Origin: G963663495 sp963663495
GTDB taxonomy: Bacteria; Bacteroidota; Rhodothermia; Rhodothermales; Bin80
DNA: 64,000 bases
Reading direction: 5' to 3'
Assembly (NCBI GenBank): GCA_963663495.1
Contig: OY760427.1
Span: 186,001-250,000 of the forward strand
Under the pieces are notes generated by a model. That model was not told the DNA's origin. It did not search any database and saw nothing but the letters and a program-made list of their open reading frames with translations. The position numbers and the translations under genes are program-made. This document shows, piece by piece, positions 37,651 through 47,600 of the stretch. Each line of letters begins with the position of its first letter. The first letter of the stretch is position 1.

Positions 37651-38241
37651 ATGATTGATGGACCATTAGGAATCCGTAAGTTGCCGAGGCATTGGAAAAC
37701 GGTAGCGGAGCGAGCGGCCAACGAGAACTACACACTCACTGACTTGATGCAGGCGATAGAGCTTGCGCTGCGCAACGAGATTGGCAAAATCCCAATCACT
37801 GATATTGTAAGGAATCTGGACAATGGCGTGCAGGCCATTCCCTTTTCTGACAGCGAATCAGTTTCAATTGACCTGTGTCAGGAGGACTTCATCGGTAGCG
37901 GCCTAGGGCTCTTACTTAAGGACATTTTACAAGAGGAACCTTTTGGGGAGAAAACCGGGAAAGTTTTGGTGCAGACCTCTCTCTATAAGGCGCTCAAGAT
38001 ATACGCAGCTGCGCAGGCGCGCGAAATAGTGCGGCACTATTTGCTCGACACTCGCGGCGGTTTTTCAGTCTCTCCACTTCGTGTGCGACTCAAAGAAGCT
38101 ATTGACTGCTGTCACTTTTCCGATTTGGCCAGCGAATACGTTGATGGGCGCGGCTCGGCACCGAAAAAGGCGGGGCAACTAACTAAGCATTTCGGTCTCG
38201 ACTCGGGGCCTCAGATTCCAGCTCTGTGCGCCGAGAAATAG
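37651..38241 (+). CDS. Unrecognised 196-aa protein, first gene of the QueC-like/ImmA/PIN cassette
   Basis: Family not recognised. Predominantly helical, soluble, no signal peptide or membrane segment. Notable stretches are GIRKLPRHWKTVAERAANEN, DLMQAIELALRNEIGKIPI, DIVRNLDNGVQAIPF, an acidic LCQEDFIGSG and a C-terminal RLKEAIDCCHFSDLASEYV. It overlaps the start of the QueC-like gene by 16 bases, so the two are coupled and probably act together. In the Qat defence system the gene before qatC is qatB, but the resemblance is positional only. Base composition is lower in GC than the core genes, suggesting transfer. Confidence 0.7.
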   Translation: MIDGPLGIRKLPRHWKTVAERAANENYTLTDLMQAIELALRNEIGKIPITDIVRNLDNGVQAIPFSDSESVSIDLCQEDFIGSGLGLLLKDILQEEPFGEKTGKVLVQTSLYKALKIYAAAQAREIVRHYLLDTRGGFSVSPLRVRLKEAIDCCHFSDLASEYVDGRGSAPKKAGQLTKHFGLDSGPQIPALCAEK

Positions 38242-39614
38242 ATTGTTCCACGCGAGATGTGGTTTACGTTCACAGGACGAGCGATAGCGGTTGTTCCATC
38301 AAAAAGAGATTTGACGTTTCTCGCAATTTTGAATTCAATTTCGGACTGCTATGCCAACAGGCATGCGCACCGTGGAGACCAATCTTAGGGGACTTGAAAA
38401 CTGTTGTGGGTGCAGTAGAATTTGCGGACAGGTCCTTCCGTCGCCCAACGAATGGTTGGGGGCGCCAGCTTCGTGCGACCATCCCGGTGTCCGATTATGG
38501 GGAGTGGAACCGGGAAGCAGTTGTATCGCGATTAAGGAATACTCTTAATCAGCTAACTGGTGATTCTTGGAATTTGACATTTTATAAAAGGAAAACTGAA
38601 CCAAATCATGTGTCCCAACTTTGCTTCGCCCTGGATCCAGCGATATCAGCAGTAATTCCGTACAGCGATGGATTGGATTCATATTCAGTTTACGTTATCG
38701 AGAGAGCGCGGCTTGGAGACGAGATCGCGAAAGTTCGGGTCCAGAATCGCGTTGCCACACGTTCAAGCTTGGAGAGGTGTTTCACTCCCGCGCTATTTCG
38801 AATTAGCACCGAAGACGACTACAAGAAGGAATCGAGTTATAGGTCGAGAGCCTTCAAGTTTTTGGCACACGGTGCTATCATGGCATACCTTGCAAGCGCG
38901 AAAAGCATTATTGTACCTGAAAGCGGACAATCCTCCTTCTATTCGGTACTAGTTCGCAATGCAATGGAGTATCCCCACTATGGCAGCCATCCCGAGTTCA
39001 CCAGAAAGATGGAACTGTTCTTGAACGCGCTGCTCGGCACCAATTTGCGAATTGAGACTCCGCAACTGTGGTTTACGAAAGGTTAAACCTTATCTAAATG
39101 CATATCATTGTGTCCGCACGGAACGTGGTCCAAAACAAGGTCATGTTGGATGCCCAACTTTCTTAGCTATGCTTTTGGCGAATCGCGTCAGTGCGGAATC
39201 TGTGCTTCTTGTCTGCTGCGGCGAATGTCCGTTCACTCTGCAAATTGCATCGAACCGGTCGGGACTTATTTGTTTGAAGACCTAAACGTCAGTATTCTCG
39301 AAGATGCAGTAATCAAAGACACAAGATCAGCTTGCATCGAACCGGCCGAGACTTATTTGTTTGAAGACCTAAACGTCAGTACTCTCGAAGATGCAGTAAT
39401 CAAAGACACAAGATCGGCAAGAAAGGATGCCAACTATTTCAAGCATTACGCAATTGCCGGTGTCAGGGCGATGAGTGATTTTGCCAGTCTTTCCCTTGAA
39501 GATGTGCAGGATGAAAGCCTTCGGTTGATCCGCCTGAGTCGCGACTCGAAACCCGACTCCGGCTATATACGGAATCAGCTGATTACACTAGTCAACCGGC
39601 ATAAGGAAGAATGA
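38226..39614 (+). pseudogene. QueC-like (QatC-type) ATP-pyrophosphatase-fold protein with one nonsense codon
   Basis: A single 462-codon frame broken by TAA at 39084-39086 where the family has Glu or Gln (FTKG-stop-TL). N-terminal domain: FADRSFRRPTNGWGRQLRAT and NQLTGDSWNLTF. PP-loop: VIPYSDGLDSYSVYV, a variant of SGGLDS. The C-terminal part has ESGQSSFYSVLVRNAMEYPH, HPEFTRKMELFLNALLG and zinc cysteines in RQCGICASCLLRRMSVHSA. QueC makes preQ0; QatC-type homologs belong to anti-phage systems instead. GTG 38226 is the assumed start. After the zinc site lies an in-frame 87-bp tandem duplication. A 286-aa truncated product lacking the zinc site would be made. Confidence 0.82.
39246..39419 (+). 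repeat. 87-bp tandem duplication inside the QueC-like gene
   Basis: Units 39246-39332 and 39333-39419 differ at five bases. Each encodes 29 residues (CIEPVGTYLFEDLNVSILED, and the second CIEPAETYLFEDLNVSTLED), so the frame is kept. Confidence 0.95.
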
Positions 39615-39658
39615 TCTTCCTTTAAGCAATCGCTTCTCTCACAATCCTTCCTAAGAAA

Positions 39659-40849
39659 ATGGGCAGCATAGCAATCAAGGGGCCACAAAAGGCTCTCCTA
39701 AATGACCGAGAAATTGGCAGAAGGCTTAGGATCGCGCGCGAGACTGCTAGATTGAGTCAAGAGAAGGCGGCCAATAAAGTGGGTTTGGCACGCACAACCC
39801 TGGTTGCCATCGAACAAGGCAATCGCGGGATTAGGACTGAGGAACTGTTAGGGCTTGCAAAACTGTACGGACGTTCGGCTAATGCAATTCTGCGCAGTGA
39901 GGTAGTTCACGTAGATCTCGTGCCGTTATTCCGTGAAATCCGCAGGGTAGCGAGCGATAATGGAGTGGAGGCTGCTCGATTTATCAACGACTTTGCGAGT
40001 GCTGAAGTGGAGCTTGAGAATTCTCTTGGCGTAAACCATGTGTTCGATTACCCCCGCGAACGCCCCCTGCTGCCTGGCCCACCGAAGCAGCAGGCGGAAG
40101 ACGATGCTCAAGAGTTGCGCTGGTGGCTAGGTCTCGGTCCGGGCCCGGTCCGTGACATTATGACGCTTTTGGAAATGCAGATAGGCATTCGGGTCTATTC
40201 GTATCCAATTGACAGTAGTATCTCGGGCCTGTTCGCTTGGCATGAAGCGCTTGGCGCATGTATGCTATTCAATTCGAAGCATCCACCGCAGAGACGTAAG
40301 TTCACTGCGGCACACGAATTGGGGCATTTCATGTCGATGCGTGCGACTCCAACAGTCCTCATGGCTAAGAAACAACCGAAGTCGCGGGAAGAGCAGTATG
40401 CCAATTGTTTTGCGAGTGCGTTCTTGATGCCCAAACAAGCGGTTCGGCAACGGTTTGCCCAAGTAACTTCTGGGCAATCGTATTTCACACGGCGCCATGT
40501 GATTTTGCTCGCGCACATGCTTGATGTTTCGCGCGAAGCTATTGTCAGGAGACTCGAAGAATTGGAGCTTGTTCGTTCTGGGACATGGGACTGGTTCAAC
40601 GAAAACGGTGGAATCACAGATAAGCAAGCCCAAGAGGTGCTAGGAGAGACTACACAATCGCCGCCAGCGCTGCGAGAACGATGGTTGTTACCCATACGAT
40701 TAGCGTTGTTGGCACGCGAGGCTTGGGAACGAGATCTGTATAGCGAAGGGCAGTTGGGCCGCATGCTGCATTTACACCGGCGTGATTTGAGAAAAATCCT
40801 CTACGAAGTGTCCGACGAGGAGAAAATGGCTAATAGATTGTCTTACTAA
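39659..40849 (+). CDS. XRE-family HTH regulator fused to ImmA/IrrE zinc peptidase
   Basis: 396 aa. Residues about 17-75 form an XRE helix-turn-helix (RRLRIARETARLSQEKAA, RTTLVAIEQGNRGIRTEELL). The ImmA/IrrE peptidase domain follows, with HELGH at 219-223 and the third zinc ligand near EEQYANCFASAFLMP. A C-terminal helical part completes it. Proteins of this kind cleave repressors (ImmA, IrrE) or act as antitoxins in Xre-COG2856 modules. Here it sits between the QueC-like gene and a PIN-domain gene, both on the same strand, so it probably regulates the cassette or neutralises the PIN protein. Confidence 0.9.
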   Translation: MGSIAIKGPQKALLNDREIGRRLRIARETARLSQEKAANKVGLARTTLVAIEQGNRGIRTEELLGLAKLYGRSANAILRSEVVHVDLVPLFREIRRVASDNGVEAARFINDFASAEVELENSLGVNHVFDYPRERPLLPGPPKQQAEDDAQELRWWLGLGPGPVRDIMTLLEMQIGIRVYSYPIDSSISGLFAWHEALGACMLFNSKHPPQRRKFTAAHELGHFMSMRATPTVLMAKKQPKSREEQYANCFASAFLMPKQAVRQRFAQVTSGQSYFTRRHVILLAHMLDVSREAIVRRLEELELVRSGTWDWFNENGGITDKQAQEVLGETTQSPPALRERWLLPIRLALLAREAWERDLYSEGQLGRMLHLHRRDLRKILYEVSDEEKMANRLSY

Positions 40850-40945
40850 TCTGTGACTTGCAGAAAGTTGGTGCCATTTTCCCGGCATCACTAGTGGCGT
40901 TGATTGGACGACTGGGGTTCTCGTGGTCAAGGGCAGACGGTGCGG

Positions 40946-41551
40946 ATGATGACAACATTTAGAAGCGTGAAGACGGTCGTGTTGGATTCAAGCGTCGTGA
41001 TTAATCTGAATGCGACAGGTCGCGCTGCAGAAATATTGAAAGCGTTAGAAGTAAATGTAGAAGTCTCGGAACAGGTGCGCGACGAGTTGGAGCTCGGCAA
41101 GACTCATGGTTATGACGACGGGAATAAGCTGCAGGAATTAATTGAGCGTGAGGTCATTGATATAGTGGAACTTTCCACAGATGAATTGACGATCTTTCGC
41201 GAATGCGTCACGGGTGAACCAGGGCGTTCGCTTGATGATGGTGAAGCTAGCACGATCGCTCGAGCAGTTGGGTCTGGAGCAGCCGCTGCGATTGATGATA
41301 GGAAGGCAATAAAGTTGTGCGATAGGAGCTTTCACAGCGTCCAGGTTGTTTCGACTGCGGAAATACTTTTGCACGGCTCTGTTATTACACGATTGGGACA
41401 ACGAGATGTCACAGAGGCTGTATTTGATGCATTGGCCAAGACACGGATGTATGTTCCACCAAAATTGGTTAACAGGGTCATCTCCCTAATTGGCGTTAAA
41501 CGAGCAGCAGTTTGCTCTAGTCTGCGCGGTGGAGTTACCCGCCATCAGTAG
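40946..41551 (+). CDS. PIN-domain-like nuclease (putative toxin)
   Basis: 201 aa from ATG 40946; the in-frame extension to 40904 has low coding likelihood. PIN features: first acidic residue in VVLDSSVVINL, a central LDDGEASTIARAV with the second acidic pair, and AAAIDDRKAIKL with the third. This is the layout of DUF3368-like PIN proteins, usually RNA-cleaving toxins of type II toxin-antitoxin modules. It follows the XRE-ImmA/IrrE gene by 96 bases; COG2856-type proteins paired with PIN toxins are a known combination. Confidence 0.8.
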   Translation: MMTTFRSVKTVVLDSSVVINLNATGRAAEILKALEVNVEVSEQVRDELELGKTHGYDDGNKLQELIEREVIDIVELSTDELTIFRECVTGEPGRSLDDGEASTIARAVGSGAAAAIDDRKAIKLCDRSFHSVQVVSTAEILLHGSVITRLGQRDVTEAVFDALAKTRMYVPPKLVNRVISLIGVKRAAVCSSLRGGVTRHQ

Positions 41552-41618
41552 TAGGTTAGTATTTTGCCTGAATTCGAGGAATCCAATAGTGTTCGGGATG
41601 TGAGCACTCAGGAGATTG

Positions 41619-41772
41619 TGTTAAGACCCCGAGCTCAGACCTACAAATTGCATGAATAGTTGTGTCGCTCGGCGGGGGAGATGTTTCCGCGTGTGGAATT
41701 GTTCGAGCAGAAGACGCGGGGTACAGGTGTCTGATAGATTGGCATGAGGTATCTCGTAGGCACAAGAGTCCT
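41619..41772 (+). mobile_element. Degenerate IS66 tnpA remnant
   Basis: Weak but collinear similarity to IS66 TnpA: VKTPSSD then GEMFPRVELFEQKTRG resembles VRTQTPD and EEMFPLVEQYNERT, followed by a decayed HGISY region. A TGA interrupts it. It lies just before the IS1634 left end. Confidence 0.4.
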
Positions 41773-41776
41773 GTAA

Positions 41777-44136
41777 CCTAACTTCGCCATCCGGTCAGGG
41801 GAAAACGCTGAGTTCCGCCTCCAATTCTCTCGTTTTTCCCTCCTAATAGCGCTATTTCGGCTAAATTCGGCGTTTTTTGACCTTTTTTAGCCGACTTTTT
41901 CGGAAAAGACAATGTAGTGCTATAGAGGTGTGGACGGGCACCTCCCCCCAACCTCCCCGGTACCTTACCCCGTACCAATTCCACACTCCGATCATGTTTA
42001 TCCGAAACCGACCCTACAAACGTAAAGACGGTAAGAAATACAACAGCTTTGCCCTCATCGAATCCTATCGCAAAGACGGTACCTCCAAACACCGTACCCT
42101 CCTTAATCTCGGCCCGAACTTCAACATCCCCCGCAGTCTGTGGGGGGAGCTGACCCACTGTGTTACTGCCCGACTCAAAGGGAAAGCTATCCTCCCTTTC
42201 CAGAATGATGAAGCCTTTCTCAATGCGGTCGACGACATCGTTGCACATCTCGAAAGCAAGGGCTACGAAATCCATCGCACATCCCATCAGCAACACCTCA
42301 TTGATCCAGAGAAAACAACCCATCCCGATTCCCGGACCGTCGGCGGAGAACGACTGATCCTTCAGACATTGGAACAGCTCGGACTGGCTGTACTGCTACG
42401 TTCGCTCAACTTCTGCGAGAAACACGTCAAGCTCTGCTGTGCGCTGATCGTCGGACGTATGCTCCACCCGGGCAGTGAACGAGAAACGCATAAATGGCTG
42501 TGTAGAACCTCCAGTGTTCTGCAGCTTCTGGATTTGGAACCCCCGAGTCTCAACACCCTCTATCGTTGCACTGATCTGATCCATAAGCATATGGATCAGA
42601 TCCTGGAGAAACTCTTTGGCATTACCAAAGCGGTATTGCAGTTTGAAGAAACGATCGTCTTTTATGATTTAACCAATACCTATTACCACGGCAAGAAGAA
42701 AGGGAAGTTGTTGTCGCATGGGCGCAGCAAGGAAAAGCGCAGTGATTGTCCGTTGGTTACGCTGGCGCTCACCCTGGATGGTTCGGGGTTCCCCCGCAAT
42801 GTGCAGATCCTGCCGGGCAATGCAGGGGAACCGGCAACGCTCAAAGAGGCAATTGAGAAACTAAACGGCGCTACGCCCACAGTGATTATGGACTCCGGCA
42901 TTGCGACGGAGCAGAATCTGCAGTACCTGAAAGAACAGGGACTGAACTGGATCACCGTGGAGCGTTCCAAAGCCCCTCCAGTCCCCGAAAACAAGCCGGA
43001 TCAACAGTTTACGACCGCCGGGGGAGTCAAGATCAAAGCCTGGAAGGTCACCAAAAAGGAAAAAGATGTTGAAGATGTTGAAGATGTTGAAGACGAAAAA
43101 GACTTTGAAGATAATGCGGAACTGCGCGTGTTTGTGCACAGTGAGGCTAAGCAGGCTAAGGAGGATCAGATCCTTGAAACCCAATGCAAGAAGTTTGTGA
43201 AGGCGCTCACTACACTACATGAGGGACTCTCGAAACCCGGGTACTTGAAGAACTATGAAAAGGTCACGATAAAGGTTGGTCGTCTGAAGGAAAAGTACAA
43301 GAAGGTCTCACACCTGTATGAGGTAGAGGTCAGCAAAAAGGAGGGCACCAAGCATGCAGCATCCGTTACGGTGACCCGGCGTGCTTCGCATGCGCGTCGC
43401 ACCCAGGCCAGCGGAGGGTATGTGCTTCGGACCAGTCATACCGGATGGTCGGTGGAAACGGTTGCACGAACCTACTGGCGACTTACAGAGATTGAGCGCA
43501 CATTCAGAGTCATGAAATCGGACCTCGGTCTACGGCCCATCTACCACAGTAGAGATGACCGCATTGAAGGGCATCTGTTCATTACGGTACTGGCTTATCA
43601 TGCTGCCCATCTGGTTCGCACCAGACTCAAGGAACACGGGATTCATGATAGTTGGGCGACGATCCGAGACAGGTTGAACAGGATTCGTCGGATTACGACC
43701 AAGATGGTTAAGAACCAATATCGGTACCTGATCACGGAGGTGGATCAGGATCTGCCTCCGAGTATGGTACAGTTCTTTGCGGTACTGGGATACGTGTATG
43801 ATCCCGATGCGACCCGCACCGTGACCGAGCATGTGGAGGAAGCGAGTGCACCGGTGAGCCAGAAGCCTCCAGACTCATGACGCATGGTCCCTTCACAACG
43901 GTTGAGATAGCGTACTCCAGATGGAGCCACCAGAGCTACGTCCGATGGAAACGATCCGAGATAGATCGCAGCGAAACAGGCGGCAAAACACCAAGTAATC
44001 AGGGATTCAGACCACCCTAAACCAACTTCAACCGATCCGGTAAATCTCACCATCCATTGCTCCTGGAAAAAACGGTCCAAATATGGCCACGGGAGAATTC
44101 CGTAGGTTAGTAGCACTACAAAATGGCGAAGTTAGG
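41777..44136 (+). mobile_element. IS1634-family element 1
   Basis: 2360 bp with inverted ends CCTAACTTCGCCAT. The flanks (GTAA / ATAA) do not form a clear target duplication. Near-identical to 59439-61789. Confidence 0.9.
41994..43880 (+). CDS. IS1634-family transposase
   Basis: 628 aa, start at ATG 41994 (MFIRNRPYKRKDGK), the typical family opening. DDE residues: aspartate in VFYDLTNTYYHG, aspartate in VIMDSGIATEQN, glutamate in LTEIERTFRVMKSDLGL. The insertion domain contains an acidic run of VED repeats (KDVEDVEDVEDEKD near residues 361-374) encoded by a 9-bp repeat whose copy number differs from element 2. Intact and probably active. Confidence 0.95.
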   Translation: MFIRNRPYKRKDGKKYNSFALIESYRKDGTSKHRTLLNLGPNFNIPRSLWGELTHCVTARLKGKAILPFQNDEAFLNAVDDIVAHLESKGYEIHRTSHQQHLIDPEKTTHPDSRTVGGERLILQTLEQLGLAVLLRSLNFCEKHVKLCCALIVGRMLHPGSERETHKWLCRTSSVLQLLDLEPPSLNTLYRCTDLIHKHMDQILEKLFGITKAVLQFEETIVFYDLTNTYYHGKKKGKLLSHGRSKEKRSDCPLVTLALTLDGSGFPRNVQILPGNAGEPATLKEAIEKLNGATPTVIMDSGIATEQNLQYLKEQGLNWITVERSKAPPVPENKPDQQFTTAGGVKIKAWKVTKKEKDVEDVEDVEDEKDFEDNAELRVFVHSEAKQAKEDQILETQCKKFVKALTTLHEGLSKPGYLKNYEKVTIKVGRLKEKYKKVSHLYEVEVSKKEGTKHAASVTVTRRASHARRTQASGGYVLRTSHTGWSVETVARTYWRLTEIERTFRVMKSDLGLRPIYHSRDDRIEGHLFITVLAYHAAHLVRTRLKEHGIHDSWATIRDRLNRIRRITTKMVKNQYRYLITEVDQDLPPSMVQFFAVLGYVYDPDATRTVTEHVEEASAPVSQKPPDS

Positions 44137-44626
44137 ATAAGTGCAGTGAGGCATGACTAATAGGCGGATGGGAGATCGATCCTATCCGAGATGTGCTGGG
44201 GCGAACGAATATAATGTGTTCATTTGCGGTAGTTGGATTGGAAGCTAAGAACGGCGAGGAGGAGAGTCGTGGCTGGGAGAGGCAACTCGATTCGCTACTG
44301 AGTATCAGAAGGCTTGTGGTCACGCCATCAACGGGGAAGGAGGGTTTGTCAACATAATTGGCCCATATTCAACCAACAAGACGATCACTTGGCCCTTATT
44401 CTTGGGGAAGAATGCCTGTCGCGGGATGCAGACTGGGTCTGAGTTTCAATTTTGTCAGCTAAGCCGGCCATTGGCATTTGATTCCCAGACAATCACCATA
44501 TGACGCTACTGAGTTTGCTATCCCAACTAGGTCTGACCACACTTTTCCGGGACCATAGCCCAAACACGGGTCGTCTATGGTCAGATTTTCGATTTCAAGG
44601 CGTTGAGTCACAGCGGCGGTGCCACC
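44137..44626. other. Upstream region of the helicase-methylase-ATPase operon
   Basis: 490 bases without a secure gene. A 47-codon plus-strand frame (ATG 44214 to 44357) has no recognisable similarity. This should contain the operon promoter, but no consensus boxes stand out. Confidence 0.4.
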
Positions 44627-47600
44627 ATGGCTGCTAAACTCCAAGACCTAAAAGCGGGAGTTGTACTTCGTGGGCTAGTTTCATCCGGTAGCGCCACGGT
44701 AGTGGGGGTGGAGAATATTGTCCCTGGCACCGTCAATCTCACCTATCGCCTCCCGAGTGGGAGAAATGATAGCCAGTTGGTTTCATCCGACATGTGCGAC
44801 CGCCTCGACATCGTAGAAACGAAGTCCGGGCGCAGCTTTGGAGCCGACGGACGGCTATTCAAGCTGGTTGCGGAAGCGATGCGGATTCGCAATGCGTATC
44901 TGTTCGATCCAGTCATTGCCGTGCGAACGTCAATGATCGAGCCGCTGCCCCATCAGATCACCGCCGTTTATGAATCCATGCTGCCGCGCCAACCTCTGCG
45001 GTTTCTGTTGGCGGACGACCCAGGGGCGGGTAAAACCATTATGGCGGGCTTGCTCATAAAGGAGTTGATGGTTCGTGGCGATGTAGAGCGATGCCTTGTC
45101 GTATGCCCGGGCAGTCTTGCAGAACAGTGGCAGCAGGAGCTCGCGGACAAGTTTCAGCTGCATTTTGACGTATTGTCAAATGACGCACTGCGTGGTTCAG
45201 CCGGGAATTACTTTGTTGAGCGGAGCTTGGTGATTGCGAGGTTGGATAAGCTGTCGCGTGACGAAGAGACCCAGGCACTTCTCAAAGCGCCTGATTGCCG
45301 ATGGGATCTCGTCGTCTGCGACGAGGCCCACAAGATGTCTGCCACCTACAGCGGTAGCGAGATCAAGTTTACGAAGCGGTACAAACTTGGTCAGTTGCTG
45401 TCAACATTGACGCGGCATTTTCTACTGATGACAGCAACCCCGCATAACGGGAAAGAGGCAGATTTTCAGTTGTTCATGGCATTGTTGGATCGCGACCGAT
45501 TCGAGGGTCGGTTCCGGGATGGCGTGCATCGAGTGGATGTTTCAGACTTGATGCGAAGGATGGTCAAGGAACGCTTGCTACGGTTTGATGGCACGCCATT
45601 GTTTCCTGAGCGGAGAGCATATACCAGGTCGTTCGTGCTCACACCTGTAGAGTCTCGTTTATACGAGGCGGTGACGGCTTACGTGCGCGAGGAATTCAAC
45701 AGGGCGGAAGCACTTAGTGGGCGTCGCGTCCGTGCGGTTGGATTTGCACTGACTTTATTGCAGCGACGCCTAGCTTCCTCTCCGCGCGCGATACTACGAT
45801 CACTTCAGCGTCGAGAAAAGAAGCTGCAGGAGCATCTGGCTGATTTTGAAGATAGGCGTAGGAGCGGATTCGACACCAGGGCGGAGTCGACAGATTTTGA
45901 CGAGGAATTCTTGGAGAACCTCGAAGATGCGCCGGAATCGGAACGGGAAATCACGGAACAGCAGATTCTCGACGAAGCGACCGCAGCGCTCACAGAGGAC
46001 GAACTGCGGGCAGAATTAGATACGCTACAAACACTTGTGGCGTTAGCTAACGAGGTGCAACAGGCGAAAAAAGATGCCAAGTGGGTAGCCATGGCAAAGC
46101 TATTGCAGGAGATCAGAGATCCTGATGGGGATTACGGTGCACGAGATCTACGCAAGCTTGTGATCTTTACCGAGCATCGCGACACGCTCGATTATCTCCA
46201 CAGCAAGATTCAGACAATTGTTGGTAGACCCGATGCAATTTGCATTATACATGGCGGCGTAGACAGACTAGAACGTCTTCGTATCCAGGAGAGTTTTCGT
46301 AATGACCCTGCAGTCCAAATCCTTTTAGCTACCGACGCGGCTGGAGAAGGCATTAACTTGCAGCGGGCGCATCTCATGGTGAATTATGATCTACCATGGA
46401 ATCCTAATAGACTGGAACAGCGATTTGGCCGAATCCATCGCATTGGACAGAGGGAAGTATGCCACCTCTTCAACTTGGTGTCCACCAACACGCGAGAGGG
46501 AAAGGTTTACGAAACGCTGCTGGAAAAGCTGGACAATGCCCGGAAAAGTCTTGGAGGGCAGGTCTTTGACGTACTAGGCGAGATGGATTTTGAGGGGCTC
46601 TCGCTGCGGGATCTGCTGTTGGAAGCCGTTCGATATGGGGACCAGCCCGAAGTAAAGCAACGCCTTTCCACAGTTGTAGGAGATGCATTGGACACAGATA
46701 GGATTGAAGCGCTGATAACCGAGAGCGCACTCGCTACAGATTCAATGGACATGAGCCGAGTGTTGGCAGTCCGCGAAGAAATGGAGAGAGCGCAGCTTCG
46801 GAGATTACAACCACACTTTGTCGAGGATTACTTCGTTCAGGCATTCAAGGAGCTAGGTGGGAGTATCCATCGACGCACGCAGGGCCAACATAAGATTTCC
46901 TATGTACCTGCGGCAATTCGAAAGCAGGCCCAAAGGAGGCACCCCGTTGCCACTCGCTATCGACGCATCGCGTTTGATACCCAGCACGCAAGCGAAAATA
47001 GTGGGGTTGAGTTCGTGGCGTGCGGTCACCCGCTACTTGACGGTGTTACGGATTTGATTCTGCACCGCCACAAGAATGTGTTCGATGAAGGGACAATCCT
47101 GATTGACGAGACCGATCCTGGTAAGGAACCCCGCCTTATGGTCTGTTTCGAGCATGTGATCCAAGACGGCTCAGATGCTGAATCTGGAGGGTCTCGCGTC
47201 GCTTCTCGCAAGATGCTTTATGTGGATGTGGGCACAAGCGGCCCGCAGCCTTGCGGAAAGTACGCCCCATACCTGGATTACCGGGCGCTCGCCGCAGACG
47301 ATCCAGACCGTGAGCTAATCCTGGGTCATCGCTTAGTAGCCAGCCTTCGAGATTCAAGCGAGCTCAAAGCTATGGGATACGTAGTAACAAAGCTGGTCCC
47401 TAAACACCAAGAAGAGGTCGAGACGGCGCGGCTGGAGCTGATCGCCAAGACGCGGGCGGCAGTTCGCGACCGGTTAAGTAAGGAGATCAATCATTGGGAC
47501 CTTCGCGCATCGGAGCTGAGGGAAAAGGAGCGTGCAGGTAGGCCTGGGGCCCGCCTCAACTCCAGTGAGGCAAGGCGAAGGGCTGACGAATTACAGGAGC

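Noticed and set aside
37651..39614. Complete Qat system
   Set aside because: Only a QatC-like protein is recognisable; the QatA ATPase and QatD TatD nuclease are missing and the preceding gene does not resemble QatB by sequence.
44214..44357. 47-aa frame upstream of the helicase
   Set aside because: No ribosome binding site or similarity; could be chance.
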